Shown in pieces: positions 9,074 through 18,807 of a stretch of 64,000 bases of DNA (positions are counted from its first letter, which is position 1; the number at the start of each line of letters is the position of its first letter). The stretch covers positions 124,001 to 188,000 of the forward strand of contig JADIZR010000008.1 in assembly GCA_016704655.1 (NCBI GenBank). The letters are read 5' to 3'. A model generated the notes under the pieces. It was not told where the DNA came from. It saw only the letters and a program-made list of their open reading frames with translations, and did no database searches. This DNA comes from Pseudomonadota bacterium (GTDB lineage: Bacteria > Pseudomonadota > Gammaproteobacteria > Steroidobacterales > Steroidobacteraceae). Made by a program: the position numbers and the translations under genes.

Positions 9074-10237
9074 ATGCACCCGCCGATCGACAGCAAGTTG
9101 CCGCGCGTCGGCACCACGATCTTCACGGTCATGTCCCGCCTCGCCGCGGAACACGGTGCCATCAATCTCTCCCAGGGGTTTCCCGACTTCGAGCCGCCCG
9201 AGCGCCTGCTCGATCTCGCCAGCCACCACATGCGCAAAGGCGGCGCCGGCAACCAGTACGCATCAATGGCCGGCCTGCCCAGCCTGCGACAAGCGATCGC
9301 CGCCAAGGTCACCGAGTACTACGGTCGCACGGTCGATCCCGAGAACGAGATCACGGTGACCTCGGGTGGCACGGAGGCGCTTTTCTGTGCAATACAGGCC
9401 AGCGTCCGTGCCGGCGACGAAGCCATCCTGCTCGACCCGGCCTACGATTCGTATGAGCCCGCTGTCGAGCTGGCTGGCGGCCGCGCGGTGCACGTGCCGC
9501 TGCAGCGCCCGGGCTTCGGCATCGACTGGCAGCGCCTGAGCGATGCGCTCACGCCGCGCACGCGCCTGCTCATCATCAACTTTCCGCACAACCCGACTGG
9601 CGCGACGCTCGCACCGGCGGACCTCGAGTTGCTTGCCGAACGACTGCGCGGCACGGGTGTATTCGTTCTCGCCGACGAAGTCTACGAGCACATGCTGTTC
9701 GATGGGCGTCGCCACCAAAGCCTGTTGCGGCACGCCGAACTCGCCGCGCGCAGCTTCGTCGTGTCGTCGTTCGGCAAAACGTATCACGCGACGGGCTGGA
9801 AGGTCGGCCACTGCATCGCGCCGCCGGGGCTGATGCAGGAATTCCAGAAGGTCCACCAATTCGTGCAGTTCGTCGTCGCCACTCCCCTGCAGGCGGCGAT
9901 CGCAGACTTCATGCGCGCATGTCCGGAGCACGCGCGCGAACTGCCGGCTTTCTACCAGCGCAAGCGCGATCACTTCACCGGCCTGCTGGCCCGGACCCGG
10001 TTGCGGTTCGAGCCGGCGCACAGCACGTACTTCCAACTCGTCGACTACTCGGCCGTGAGCGACCTGCCCGACACCGACTTCGCGCGCCTGCTCACTACCC
10101 GGCACGGCGTGGCGGCCATCCCGATTTCGGTCTTTTCAGCGGATGGCGCCGCGAAGAACGAACGCATCGTCCGGTTCTGCTTTGCCAAGCACGAGGCCAC
10201 GCTGGATGCGGCCGCGGCAAAACTGAGGTTGCTATGA
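9074..10237 (+). CDS. ybdL: Class I/II aminotransferase, methionine (KMTB) aminotransferase type
   Basis: 387-residue PLP enzyme close in layout to E. coli YbdL (386 residues): 'INLSQGFPDFEPP' near the N-terminus, 'NFPHNPTGA', 'LADEVYEH' (Asp and Tyr hold the cofactor) and 'SSFGKTYHATGWKVGH', whose Lys forms the Schiff base. YbdL transaminates 2-keto-4-methylthiobutyrate, the last step of methionine salvage, and other hydrophobic or aromatic keto acids. ATG 9074 aligns with the family N-terminus; ATG 9065 is an in-frame alternative. The stop overlaps the next ATG (ATGA), coupling it to an omega-amidase. Confidence 0.9.
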   Translation: MHPPIDSKLPRVGTTIFTVMSRLAAEHGAINLSQGFPDFEPPERLLDLASHHMRKGGAGNQYASMAGLPSLRQAIAAKVTEYYGRTVDPENEITVTSGGTEALFCAIQASVRAGDEAILLDPAYDSYEPAVELAGGRAVHVPLQRPGFGIDWQRLSDALTPRTRLLIINFPHNPTGATLAPADLELLAERLRGTGVFVLADEVYEHMLFDGRRHQSLLRHAELAARSFVVSSFGKTYHATGWKVGHCIAPPGLMQEFQKVHQFVQFVVATPLQAAIADFMRACPEHARELPAFYQRKRDHFTGLLARTRLRFEPAHSTYFQLVDYSAVSDLPDTDFARLLTTRHGVAAIPISVFSADGAAKNERIVRFCFAKHEATLDAAAAKLRLL

Positions 10238-11022
10238 CTGCAAACCTGCGCGTCACCATGATCCAGGCCGATCTCGCCTGGCAGGATCCCGCCACCAACC
10301 GTCGCAACCTGGCCGCGCATTTTCGCGGACTGGCTGGCCACACCGACCTGATCGTGCTGCCGGAAATGTTCACGACCGGATTCTCGATGGCGGCGGACTC
10401 GCTCGCGGAGACGATGGCGGGCGCCACGGTCGGATGGCTGCGCGAGGAGGCGGCCGCGATTGGCTGTGCCATCACCGGCAGCCTGATCGTCGAGGAGAAC
10501 GGACGGCACTACAACCGGCTGGTCTGGGCGACGCCCGACGGCGACATCGCGCACTATGACAAGCGACATCTGTTCCGCATGGCACGCGAGCAGGAGCACT
10601 ACGCCGCGGGCAACCGGCGACTGGTCGTCGAACTCAAGGGCTGGCGCCTGTGCCCGCTGGTCTGCTACGACCTGCGTTTCCCGGTGTGGAGCCGCAGTCG
10701 CGGCGATTACGACGTCCTGCTGTACGTCGCCAACTGGCCGGCGCGCCGGCGCGCCGCGTGGAGCGCGCTGCTGCGCGCGCGGGCCATCGAAAACGTCTGT
10801 TACGTCGTCGGCGTCAATCGCATGGGCAAGGACGGCAACGGCGCGAGCTACTCCGGCGACAGCGTCGCGCTCGATTTCCTGGGCCAGGTGCTGGGTGGCG
10901 ATCGCGACGGCGACTTCGTCGAGACCGTGGTGCTGGATCGCGAGTCCCTCTCCACGTTCCGCCGTGATTTTCCCGCACACCTCGATGCTGACGACTTCGA
11001 GCTGCGGGCGGACACGCAATGA
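10234..11022 (+). CDS. Nitrilase-family omega-amidase (YafV/MtnU-like)
   Basis: 262-residue cytosolic carbon-nitrogen hydrolase. The catalytic triad is visible: Glu in 'LPEMFTTGFS', Lys in 'YDKRHLF', and Cys in 'PLVCYDLRFPVW'. This subfamily hydrolyses the omega-amide left when glutamine serves as amino donor (alpha-ketoglutaramate), pulling the neighbouring aminotransferase reaction forward. Four-base overlaps on both sides (ATGA at 10234 and at 11019) make a three-gene coupled operon, supporting that role. It is not the N-carbamoylputrescine amidase AguB, which has a different active-site context. Confidence 0.88.
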   Translation: MTANLRVTMIQADLAWQDPATNRRNLAAHFRGLAGHTDLIVLPEMFTTGFSMAADSLAETMAGATVGWLREEAAAIGCAITGSLIVEENGRHYNRLVWATPDGDIAHYDKRHLFRMAREQEHYAAGNRRLVVELKGWRLCPLVCYDLRFPVWSRSRGDYDVLLYVANWPARRRAAWSALLRARAIENVCYVVGVNRMGKDGNGASYSGDSVALDFLGQVLGGDRDGDFVETVVLDRESLSTFRRDFPAHLDADDFELRADTQ

Positions 11023-12194
11023 GAAAACGCACGCTTGTCACGCATCCGCCGGACGTGAAAGTGCCGGCGGACAACCGTCCGCTGGTCGCGCCGATTTACC
11101 AGTCGGTGAAGTTCACGTTCGACGACGTCGGTGCGACGCTCGAGCAGTTCAAGGGAAAACGCGCGGGGTTCTATTACTCGCGCGTTTCGAATCCCACGCT
11201 GCGGCAGCTCGAATTGCTGCTGGCCGAGTTGCAGGGGCGCGATGCGTGCCTGCTCACCGGGTCGGGTGTCGCCGCGATAGCGATGCCCCTCATTGCGCTG
11301 CTCAAGTCCGGCGACCACGTGGTGCACTTCGCCGAGCAGTACCAGCCCACGCGCGCGCTGATTGGCCGCGTGCTGCGCCGCTTCGGCGTGGCGAGCACGA
11401 TGCTGTCGATCGACGACCTGGAAGGCCTCGAACGCGTCCTGGCTGCCACGCCGACTCGCCTCGTCGTGTTCGAGTCGCCGACGAACCCGGCGCTCAAGAT
11501 CGCCGACATCGAACGACTCACTGCGAGCGCGCGCCGCCATGGCGCATTGACCCTGCTCGACAACACGCTCGCGGGTCTGCACAACCATGGACAGTTCGAC
11601 GTCGACCTGTTTGCGCACAGCCTGACGAAGTACGCGTCCGGGCATGGCGACGTCATGGGCGGCGCCGTGATCGGTCGCGCCGAACTTATCGATGCGATGC
11701 GCAGCGACGTGTCGATCCTCGGGCCGACACTCGATCCCCACGCTGCGTTTCTCTTGCAGCGCGGCATGAAGACCTATTTCGTCCGCTGGGATGCCCAGTG
11801 CCGGAATGCCCTGCGCGTGGCAAAGCACCTGGCGCAGCATCCGCGAGTCGAGCGCGTCCGGTATCCCGGCCTGCCGGGTGATCCCGGCCACGACCTGGCC
11901 CTGCGGCAGATGCCCGACTTCGGCACCATCGTCACGATCGACGTGGCGGGAGGCGAGGAGGTCGGGTCACGGTTTGCAGAGCGACTGGAATTGTTCGCGA
12001 TCGCCGCGAGTCTCGGGTCGACCGAGTCACTGGTCGTGCCCCCCGCCTTGCAGAAGGTAAGAGGGTTCACGGCCGAGCAGCAGCGCTGGGCCGACATCGG
12101 TCCGGGTACCGTGCGACTGTCGATCGGCCTCGAAGACGTCGACGATCTCACCGCCGACCTCGACAGCGCTCTTGGCCAGCCTGAGCTAGACTAG
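11019..12194 (+). CDS. Cys/Met-metabolism PLP enzyme (cystathionine lyase/synthase family)
   Basis: 391 residues, fold-type I PLP enzyme. 'YYSRVSNPT' provides the Tyr/Arg that contact the phosphate of the partner subunit; 'ESPTNPALKIADI' and the Schiff-base motif 'SLTKYASGHGDVMGG' are intact, as is 'SLGSTESLV' near the C-terminus. Cystathionine beta-lyase, gamma-synthase and methionine gamma-lyase share these motifs, and sequence by eye does not separate them. Coupling to the KMTB aminotransferase and omega-amidase favours a methionine or homocysteine role. Confidence 0.85.
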   Translation: MRKRTLVTHPPDVKVPADNRPLVAPIYQSVKFTFDDVGATLEQFKGKRAGFYYSRVSNPTLRQLELLLAELQGRDACLLTGSGVAAIAMPLIALLKSGDHVVHFAEQYQPTRALIGRVLRRFGVASTMLSIDDLEGLERVLAATPTRLVVFESPTNPALKIADIERLTASARRHGALTLLDNTLAGLHNHGQFDVDLFAHSLTKYASGHGDVMGGAVIGRAELIDAMRSDVSILGPTLDPHAAFLLQRGMKTYFVRWDAQCRNALRVAKHLAQHPRVERVRYPGLPGDPGHDLALRQMPDFGTIVTIDVAGGEEVGSRFAERLELFAIAASLGSTESLVVPPALQKVRGFTAEQQRWADIGPGTVRLSIGLEDVDDLTADLDSALGQPELD

Positions 12195-12241
12195 TTCCAC
12201 GGGTCTGTCTGCTATGCTGCACCTAAAGCAGGGGATGGCAT

Positions 12242-14639
12242 TTGGCAATGGATGCCGGGGGCCTTCAGAACGGTTTCCGTGTCGGAGACTGGCTCATAGA
12301 GCCCGGGGAATCCTGCGCGTCCAAATCCGACCAGGCCGTCAGCCTTACGGATGACCAGATCGGAGTGCTCATCGCCCTGGCCTCTGCGGCACGGCGAGGC
12401 AGTGGACCACAGCACGCTGCGCAACGAGATCTGGCCCGACCGCCAGGGCGCTGCGGAGAAGTTGCGTCGTACGGTCGGCGAGCTGCGCGAGCTGTTCGGC
12501 GACAAGCCTCGCCATCCCCGTTACATCGCAAGCGTCGGCAACGACTCGTACGCGCTGATAGCTCACTTCGAACAGGTGGCGCCGGTTGCCAATGCGCCGG
12601 ATTTCCTCGCGTCCGGCTACGCCGCGCAGGCCACGTTCGGGGGCCGCGTGCAGCACCTGCTGGTGGAACTCAGGCGTCGGCACGTTTTCAAGGTCACGGC
12701 CTCCTACCTGGTCGGTATGTGGATCATGCTGCAGGTCGCCGAGGTCACGTTCGAGCCGCTGCAGTTCCCGGGCTGGTGGATGACGGCATTGACCATCCTG
12801 GCGGTGATCGGCCTGCCGATCGTCCTGGTACTGGCGTGGACCTACGAGATCACCCCGGAGGGCGTCGTGCTTGACGCGGGAGTCGATGGCACGGGCGTCC
12901 TGCAGCGGTTGCCGCGCCCGCGCCAGTCGATCGGGCCGGTCATCGTCGTGGGCGTTGCGCTGATGGCGATGGTCACGGGTTTCGCCTGGTGGCGCTCGCT
13001 CGACGGCCCCGCGAACCCTGGCGTCAATCCCATCCCCCCGCTGGAACCCGGACCGCGCTCGATCGCCGTGCTGCCCCTCGTCGACATGAGCGCAGGGGGA
13101 GGGAATGCCTACCTGGGCGACGGACTGAGCGAGGAACTTTCGACCAAGCTCGCGCAGATACCGGGACTGCGCGTGGCAGCTCGCACGTCTGCTTTCGAGT
13201 TCAAGGGCCGGAACCTCGACGTCCGCAAGATCGGCCAGTTGCTGGGCGTGCGGCACGTTCTCGAGGGCAGCGTGCGTCGCAATGGCGATGACGTTCGCGT
13301 GACGGTGCAGCTGATTGACACTGCCACGGGTTATCACGTCTGGGCCGGCAATTTCGATCGCGCGTGGCGCGACGTTCTGGAACTGCAGGACGATATCGCG
13401 GTGTCGGTCACCGACGCGCTGCAGGTCGTGCTCACCAGCCAGGATGCGGGCAAGAGCGAGGCGAATGCGCACCAGCTCAACGCGAGTGCGATCGAACCTT
13501 ATCTGGCAGGGCTCGCGGCGCTGCGGCAGCCCGGTGATTTGAGCCAGATGCAGAAGGCGGAAAAGAGCTTCCGCGCAGCCATTGCCATCGATCCGGAATT
13601 CGCGGGCGCATTTGCCGGCCTCTGCCGGGTGCTGTCGCGGCAATTCGACCGGTCGCGCGATCCGGAATCGCTGGCGTCCGCCGAGGAGGCCTGCCGCAGG
13701 TCGCTCGCGCTGGATGCGTCGCTGGTCGAGACCGAAAAAGCGCTCGCGAACATCGCCATCAGCAGCGGCCGATACGAAGCCGGCGCGGCGGCATTCCGCA
13801 GGCTGCTGGCCCGCAACCCTCAGGATGCCGATGCTCACATCGGCCTTGGCGAAGCACTCGCCGGGCTCGGGCAGGGTGCCGAGGCCGAAGCGAGTTACCG
13901 GCGCGCCGTGGCTGTCGAGCCGGCGTACTGGAGTGCCTACACCGCACTGGCCGCGCACCTGTTCCGGCGCGGCAAGAGCGACGAGGCGGTCGCGGCGATG
14001 CGCAAGGTGACCGAGCTTGTGCCGTCGAGCGCCAACGCATGGAGCAACCTGGGCGGCGTCCTGCAGATGCAGGGCCAGTTTGCGGAGTCCCTCGAGGCGT
14101 ACCGGCATTCGCTCCGGCTCGAGCCGTCGAAGGAAGCCTATTCCAACCTGGCGACGACATATTTCCTGCAGGGCCGGTTCGCAGAGGCGATCGCCAACTA
14201 CGAGCGAGCCGTGGAACTCGGCGAACACGACTTCGTTGTCCAGGGAAACCTGGCGGATGCGCTGTGGCAGGTGCCCGCGCGACATGACGAGGCTGTAGCG
14301 CGTTACCGGCGCGCCATACTGCTGGCCGAGTCGGAACTCGAGAAAACGCCTGGCAAGTCGGAGCTGCATGCCCAGCTGGGCTATTACTACGGTCGCATCG
14401 GCGACCCCGGGCGGTCCGAGCGCTACCTGGCAGAGGCCGTCGCGTCGGGTCCCGATCTGCTGTACGTTCAGTACTTCGCGGGAATTGCGGCGGCGGATCG
14501 CGGTGACCGCGCAGAAGGGCTTCGCGCGGTGCGGGAACTCGTCCGGCTGGGGTATCCAGCCACCTTGTTGCGTTCGGCACCCGAGTTCCGCAGTCTGTTG
14601 CAGGACGCAGAGTACAAGAAGATCGTCGGCTCGGGCTGA
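12242..14639 (+). CDS. Membrane-bound winged-helix regulator with TolB-like and TPR domains, one frameshift
   Basis: About 798 residues when joined. An OmpR/CadC-type winged helix (residues ~10-110, 'STLRNEIWPDRQ', ending 'YIASVGNDSYALI') precedes 'LRRRHVFKVTASYLVGMWI', two membrane helices and the 'TYEITPEGV' signature. A periplasmic TolB-amino-terminal/FlgO-like domain follows ('SIAVLPLVDMSAG', 'VLEGSVRRNGDDVRVT'), then about eight TPR units. The wing frame breaks near 12385, where one extra T splits LAS and RHGEAVD. Proteins of this layout are thought to signal from the envelope to DNA; targets are unknown. TTG 12242 (after AGGGGA) or ATG 12248 is the start. Confidence 0.82.
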
Positions 14640-14704
14640 GGTGCGGCGGCCCGCGGCAGACGCTGGGTAAACGTTCACTTGCACACGCTGAAGGGGGACG
14701 CAAA

Positions 14705-15205
14705 ATGAAGACCATGCAGATCCGACTGGCTGCCATGCTGACCTTGAGCGGCCTGCTGTCGGCCATCGCGGGATGTGGCGGCAATCCGGCGCGGGCAACG
14801 GCGAAGCCGTCGAACGCGGACTTCAGCATCGAGTTTGCGATGGACGGCAGTGGGAAACCGACCGGCATGACCATCACGCCGGACGACGGTGACGCCTGGC
14901 TGGAAGTGGTCAAGCAGCCCGGTCCCAGGGACAACCAGGTCGTCTGGACGTCGAAATCTGAGTTCAAGATCAGGTTTGGCCAGATCGATGACCCGCAGCT
15001 GCCATTGAAAAGGAACAAGAGGTTGGGAGACGAGAAGGAGGACTGGAACCTTTCGACGAAGGAGAATGGCCAGTGGGTGTACAGGTTGCGGCTAAGCCAA
15101 GGCAGTGGCTCCGGCAAACGGGAAGTCGTGGGGGCGAAGTACTTCGTCAAACACCTGCCGTCCGGCGTCGAATTCGACCCGGTGATCATCGTTGGCCGCT
15201 ATTGA
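14705..15205 (+). CDS. Unrecognised lipoprotein
   Basis: 166 residues. Signal sequence of ~23 residues with lipobox AIAGC; the mature part is small, charged and rich in Lys, Asp and Gly, with a short 'WNLSTKENGQWVYRLRL' strand-like region. I do not recognise the family. It lies between a membrane regulator and a nucleotide-carrier-like transporter, and its 3' end overlaps the upstream possible TTG start (15192) of the latter. GGGGGA about 9 bases upstream supports ATG 14705. Confidence 0.7.
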   Translation: MKTMQIRLAAMLTLSGLLSAIAGCGGNPARATAKPSNADFSIEFAMDGSGKPTGMTITPDDGDAWLEVVKQPGPRDNQVVWTSKSEFKIRFGQIDDPQLPLKRNKRLGDEKEDWNLSTKENGQWVYRLRLSQGSGSGKREVVGAKYFVKHLPSGVEFDPVIIVGRY

Positions 15206-15218
15206 GGCAATCACGACC

Positions 15219-16874
15219 GTGATTTCCGACCACGTCGGGCTCAATCGCTTCGAGCGGATCCTGTCGTTCGTCACGCGCGTGCGGCCGGGGGAGGGCCGCG
15301 CCGCGTTCCTGTTCTTCCTGCACGGGTTCCTGCTGCTGTCGTCGTACCAGGTCGTGAAGGCGCTGCGCGAAGCCTTCATGCTGACGAAATTCTCGGCCGA
15401 GACCCGCTCGTACGCCGTGGCGATCACGGCGCTGGTACTGATGTTCGTGGTCCCGTTCTACGGCTGGGTGCGGCGCCATCTCGACGGCGCACGGCTGCTG
15501 CGTGCGGTGACGATTTTCTTCGTGGTGACGATGCCGCTTTTCGCCACGCTCGCGCATCAGGGCGTGTCGATCGCGTTTCCGTTCTACATCTGGGTCAGCA
15601 TCTACGGGTTGATGGTCGTGTCGCAGATGTGGGCGTTCGCCGCGGATTCGTTCAACGTGAAGAGCGGCCAGCGCCTGTTCGTCGTGATCATGCTGGGGGC
15701 CAACCTCGGCGCGCTGGTCGGCGCGAAGGTGACACAGCTCGCGGTGACGGCGCTGTCGCCGATGGGACTGATGCTGCTTGCGACAGGCATCCTCGGCGCC
15801 ACGCTGTTCCTCGCCGGGCCAGAACGCGCTGCCGTCCCCGAAGGCTCGCGCGCCATCTCGACCGAGCACGGTCGACCAGTGCCGCGCCTGTTCGGTGGCA
15901 TCGGCCTGGTCCTGCGCGACCGCTATCTGCTGCTGATCGCGCTGCTCGTCGTGCTGCTCAACTGGATCAACACGACGGGCGAGTTCATCCTGGCCGATTA
16001 CGTGAAGGTCGATGCCGTGGCGCGCGTCGAGGCGAGCGGCGGCGCGCTGGACATGGGTTCGTTGATCGCTGCGTTCTACGGCGACTTCCAGTTCTGGGTG
16101 ACGCTGTTCAGCTTCGGCATCCAGTTGTTCCTCGTGTCGCGCATCTACCAGCTCGTTGGCGTGCGTGGCGCCCTGCTGATCCACCCGATCGTCGTGGCGG
16201 TGGGCTATGGACTGCTGGCGCTGGGGCCGATGCTGGGCGGCTTCGTGCCGATCTTCACGCTGATCCGCTTGATCAAGATCGCGGAAAACAGCATCGACTA
16301 TTCGCTGATGAACACGACACGGCAGGCGCTGTTCCTGCCGGTCGATCGCGACTCGAAATATGACGGCAAGACCGCGATCGACACGTTTTTCTGGCGTTTC
16401 GGCGATCTTATCCAGGCGCTGTCGGTGTATGTCGGGCTCAACCTCCTGCACTGGAAGGCGCCGGATTTCGCGCTGCTGAACCTCGTGCTGGCGCTCGCGT
16501 GGATTGCGCTCGCGGTGGCAATCGGCCGTGGTTTCAGTCGCAAGGCGCTCGAGAACGTCATGAACGTCGCGCCCGAGGCGGTAGAGGAGATCCCCGACCT
16601 GGTCTTTTCGCCCGGCCAGCCGTTCCTGCACCCAGTCTCACCGGCCACGTTCCAGGATGCGGATCCCGGCGACGTGCTGAATCTCCGCGCCTGCTGCGAT
16701 GACGGCAAGCCGCTGCCGCGCTGGGTGCGGTTCGACGAGCGTCAGCGGGCGTTCATCGGCACGGTGCCGGTCGACGTCCAGATCGACGAGCTGCGCATCG
16801 CGGTGATCGCAAGCGACGTCGACGGGCTCGAGGCGCGCGCCACGTTCGTCGTCAGACGGTTCGTAATGACCTGA
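15219..16874 (+). CDS. NTP/NDP exchange (ATP/ADP carrier) family transporter with C-terminal cadherin-like domain
   Basis: Inner-membrane protein with ~12 hydrophobic helices. The hallmark is 'KIAENSIDYSLMNTTRQAL' followed by 'DSKYDGKTAIDTF', as in the TlcA/NTT family of energy parasites and their free-living relatives. The last ~75 residues, after 'EIPDLVFSPGQPF', look like an Ig/cadherin-type putative-Ig repeat ('PLPRWVRFDERQRAFIGTVP', then 'IAVIASDVDGLEARATFVV'). Free-living relatives' substrates are unknown. GTG 15219 (551 aa, GAGG upstream) is preferred; TTG 15192 gives 560 aa and overlaps the lipoprotein gene. Confidence 0.82.
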   Translation: MISDHVGLNRFERILSFVTRVRPGEGRAAFLFFLHGFLLLSSYQVVKALREAFMLTKFSAETRSYAVAITALVLMFVVPFYGWVRRHLDGARLLRAVTIFFVVTMPLFATLAHQGVSIAFPFYIWVSIYGLMVVSQMWAFAADSFNVKSGQRLFVVIMLGANLGALVGAKVTQLAVTALSPMGLMLLATGILGATLFLAGPERAAVPEGSRAISTEHGRPVPRLFGGIGLVLRDRYLLLIALLVVLLNWINTTGEFILADYVKVDAVARVEASGGALDMGSLIAAFYGDFQFWVTLFSFGIQLFLVSRIYQLVGVRGALLIHPIVVAVGYGLLALGPMLGGFVPIFTLIRLIKIAENSIDYSLMNTTRQALFLPVDRDSKYDGKTAIDTFFWRFGDLIQALSVYVGLNLLHWKAPDFALLNLVLALAWIALAVAIGRGFSRKALENVMNVAPEAVEEIPDLVFSPGQPFLHPVSPATFQDADPGDVLNLRACCDDGKPLPRWVRFDERQRAFIGTVPVDVQIDELRIAVIASDVDGLEARATFVVRRFVMT

Positions 16875-16932
16875 CGCAGACTCCCGCGCAAGGCACGCCA
16901 GGGAAGTCTGCGCCGTGCCGGAGTTTGCGTCA
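16872..16932. terminator. Convergent bidirectional hairpin whose ends are the two stop codons
   Basis: TGACGCAGACTCC at 16872-16884 pairs with GGAGTTTGCGTCA at 16920-16932 (one G-T), and an inner GGCACG/CGTGCC pair extends the stem. The first three bases are the TGA of the plus-strand transporter; the last three are the TGA of the minus-strand phosphatase. No clear T-run is seen. The symmetric position between convergent genes suggests termination or mRNA 3'-end protection for both. Confidence 0.6.
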
Positions 16933-18807
16933 TGGACTCTTCGCGGCAGCACTCGCCGCGGCAGGCAGCGCCAGCAGCACGTCACGGCGTTGCAGGATCG
17001 CCTTGCGGCCCTTCGCGTCGACCAGCTCGCCGAGCGACGCCGCGAGATTGTCCTCGTTCAGCGCTGCGGCCCGGCGTCGAAGCTCGGCGCCTGGCGAGGG
17101 CGGCCGCGCCTTGAGGTAGGCGGGCAGCGACTTCGTCGAGCCGAAGGCGCGATCGTGTGCCGTCACGTAGACGAACCAGGCGCTGGAATCGAACAGCAGT
17201 GAATCGGGCGTGCGGCCCTCGTTGCCGATCAGCGTGTCGAACGCATAGACGAGCTGGAACTGGGGCTCGGTGCTGCACCAGCCGCCACCGCGCAATTGCT
17301 GCTGCTGCACCTCGGTCTGCGACACCCACTTGAGCGGTCTTCCCTGCAGCACGCCCCGCTGTCCCTGCACCTCGCGCTCGACCGTGACCGGCACGAGGCC
17401 GAGGCCGAGCTGGCGATCGAGCCGGTAGGCCGCGACTTCCTTGCGGGCAGCGTCTGCGGTGCGTGCCTGGAATACCGCAGGAATGTTCTTGCCGGCGTGA
17501 CTCAGTGAGACGTTCAGCTCGTTCGGCCCGCGCGGACCCGCAACCGTCACCTCACCGTCGCTCAGCGCGGCCAGCACGCTGGCATCATCCAGTTCATTGG
17601 GCGCCACGAAGAGGCCTTCCGGCTGCAGCGGCACGGCGTCCGGCTCGCCTGCGTATCGCACGCTGAGTCCGGACGGCTGCAGGAAGAGCGCAACCGCACG
17701 ACCCTTGTAAGCCGCGCGGTTCATGCCGGCGTCGAGCTTCACGACCCGCCCGTCGAAGCGCGTGACCGCCCGCAGGTTGCGAGTGGGAGTGTGTCCAACG
17801 ACCAGTCGCGCCGCCCCGAACTGCTGCAGCAGAGGGTGCAGCACGTCGGCTTCCGCTGCCTCGTTGCACAGTGCGGCGCCGCGATACCAGTTGGGGCCGG
17901 CCGGGGAGAGCAGGACGTCGTCGTCGGCTGCCTGGAACCGCTGCACCGCATCGGCCAGCGCGCTATCTGTTGCCCCGCCGCTTGCCGCTGCGGCCGTCGA
18001 TTTCGCCGCGAAGCGCTCCTTCGCCAGCTGCGGGCGGGCGTGGAATTCGTCACCGGGCTGCAGCAGCCCACCCTGTGCGAGCCGTTCGGCGAGGCCGACG
18101 TATTCAATGAGCGCCGTGCGATAGCGCAGGTTGAGTTCCTGCAGGCTCATGCCGCGCAGCACGCTGGACGGGCCTGCGTGCATGAAGAGCGTGTCGTTGA
18201 TCGCGATTGCAACCGGCAGCGACAGCAGCCACTGGCCGTAGGTGCCCCTGGGCGACAGCGCGGCGCGGTGACCGAAATATCCAGGCGGAAACCTCTGGTC
18301 GAAAGCAGGCCCGGACCCGGCGCCCTGTGCCGCTTCCCAGGCCTTGCGCCGATCCGCGCGCTCGGTCGCCGATTCGACGTCGGTGTACGCAGCGAATTCG
18401 CCGGGGTCGACGTACCGCAGGTCGCCGAGTACGTTCATCGCCTCGTGGTTACCGAGCACGACGTGCAGCCGCCCGCCGGCCGCCTGGGCCTCGCCCTGCA
18501 AGCGCATCAGCAGGTCCATGACTTTGCGCGAATCGGCGCCGCGATCGAGCAGGTCACCGAGGCTTACTACGTGCGCCCGTCCGGCTGCCCAGCGGTCCTG
18601 CGCGTCGACGATGCTGTTTTCGCGGAGCAGAGTGAGCAGTTCGGTGTAGGCGCCGTGCACGTCGGCGAAAGCAACCACCTGCTCAACGCCGCTCCATTGC
18701 ACCTGCGCCGCCTGCGCGACCGCCGGTGTCGACCGCACGAGGCCTGTGACTGCAGCGAGTCCGAGCAGCGACGTCAGCGCGATTCCCGGCTGATGACGCC
18801 TTGTCAT
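16930..18807 (-). CDS. Exported metallophosphoesterase with C-terminal pseudokinase-like domain
   Basis: 625 residues with an N-terminal signal sequence ending near AVAQA. The phosphatase domain (~40-370) has PPP-family metal motifs: 'FADVHGAY', 'SLGDLLDRGAD', 'LGNHEAMN' and 'VVGHTPT'. The remaining ~240 residues resemble a PI3/4-kinase- or FAM20-like fold: 'EVAAYRLDRQLGLGLVPVTV', then 'AFDTLIGNEGRTPDSLLFD' and 'TAHDRAFGS'. At the catalytic loop the expected N-x-D-R-x3-N reads N-E-G-R-T-P-D-S, so the catalytic Asp and metal Asn appear lost. The start overlaps the stop of the upstream kinase-like gene (ATGA), so the two are co-translated. Substrate unknown. Confidence 0.8.
   Translation of the reverse strand: MTRRHQPGIALTSLLGLAAVTGLVRSTPAVAQAAQVQWSGVEQVVAFADVHGAYTELLTLLRENSIVDAQDRWAAGRAHVVSLGDLLDRGADSRKVMDLLMRLQGEAQAAGGRLHVVLGNHEAMNVLGDLRYVDPGEFAAYTDVESATERADRRKAWEAAQGAGSGPAFDQRFPPGYFGHRAALSPRGTYGQWLLSLPVAIAINDTLFMHAGPSSVLRGMSLQELNLRYRTALIEYVGLAERLAQGGLLQPGDEFHARPQLAKERFAAKSTAAAASGGATDSALADAVQRFQAADDDVLLSPAGPNWYRGAALCNEAAEADVLHPLLQQFGAARLVVGHTPTRNLRAVTRFDGRVVKLDAGMNRAAYKGRAVALFLQPSGLSVRYAGEPDAVPLQPEGLFVAPNELDDASVLAALSDGEVTVAGPRGPNELNVSLSHAGKNIPAVFQARTADAARKEVAAYRLDRQLGLGLVPVTVEREVQGQRGVLQGRPLKWVSQTEVQQQQLRGGGWCSTEPQFQLVYAFDTLIGNEGRTPDSLLFDSSAWFVYVTAHDRAFGSTKSLPAYLKARPPSPGAELRRRAAALNEDNLAASLGELVDAKGRKAILQRRDVLLALPAAASAAAKSP

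Noticed and set aside
12369..14798. 809-codon antisense open frame
   Set aside because: Mirror of the TPR regulator in GC-rich DNA; Arg/His/Asp-rich with no motifs.
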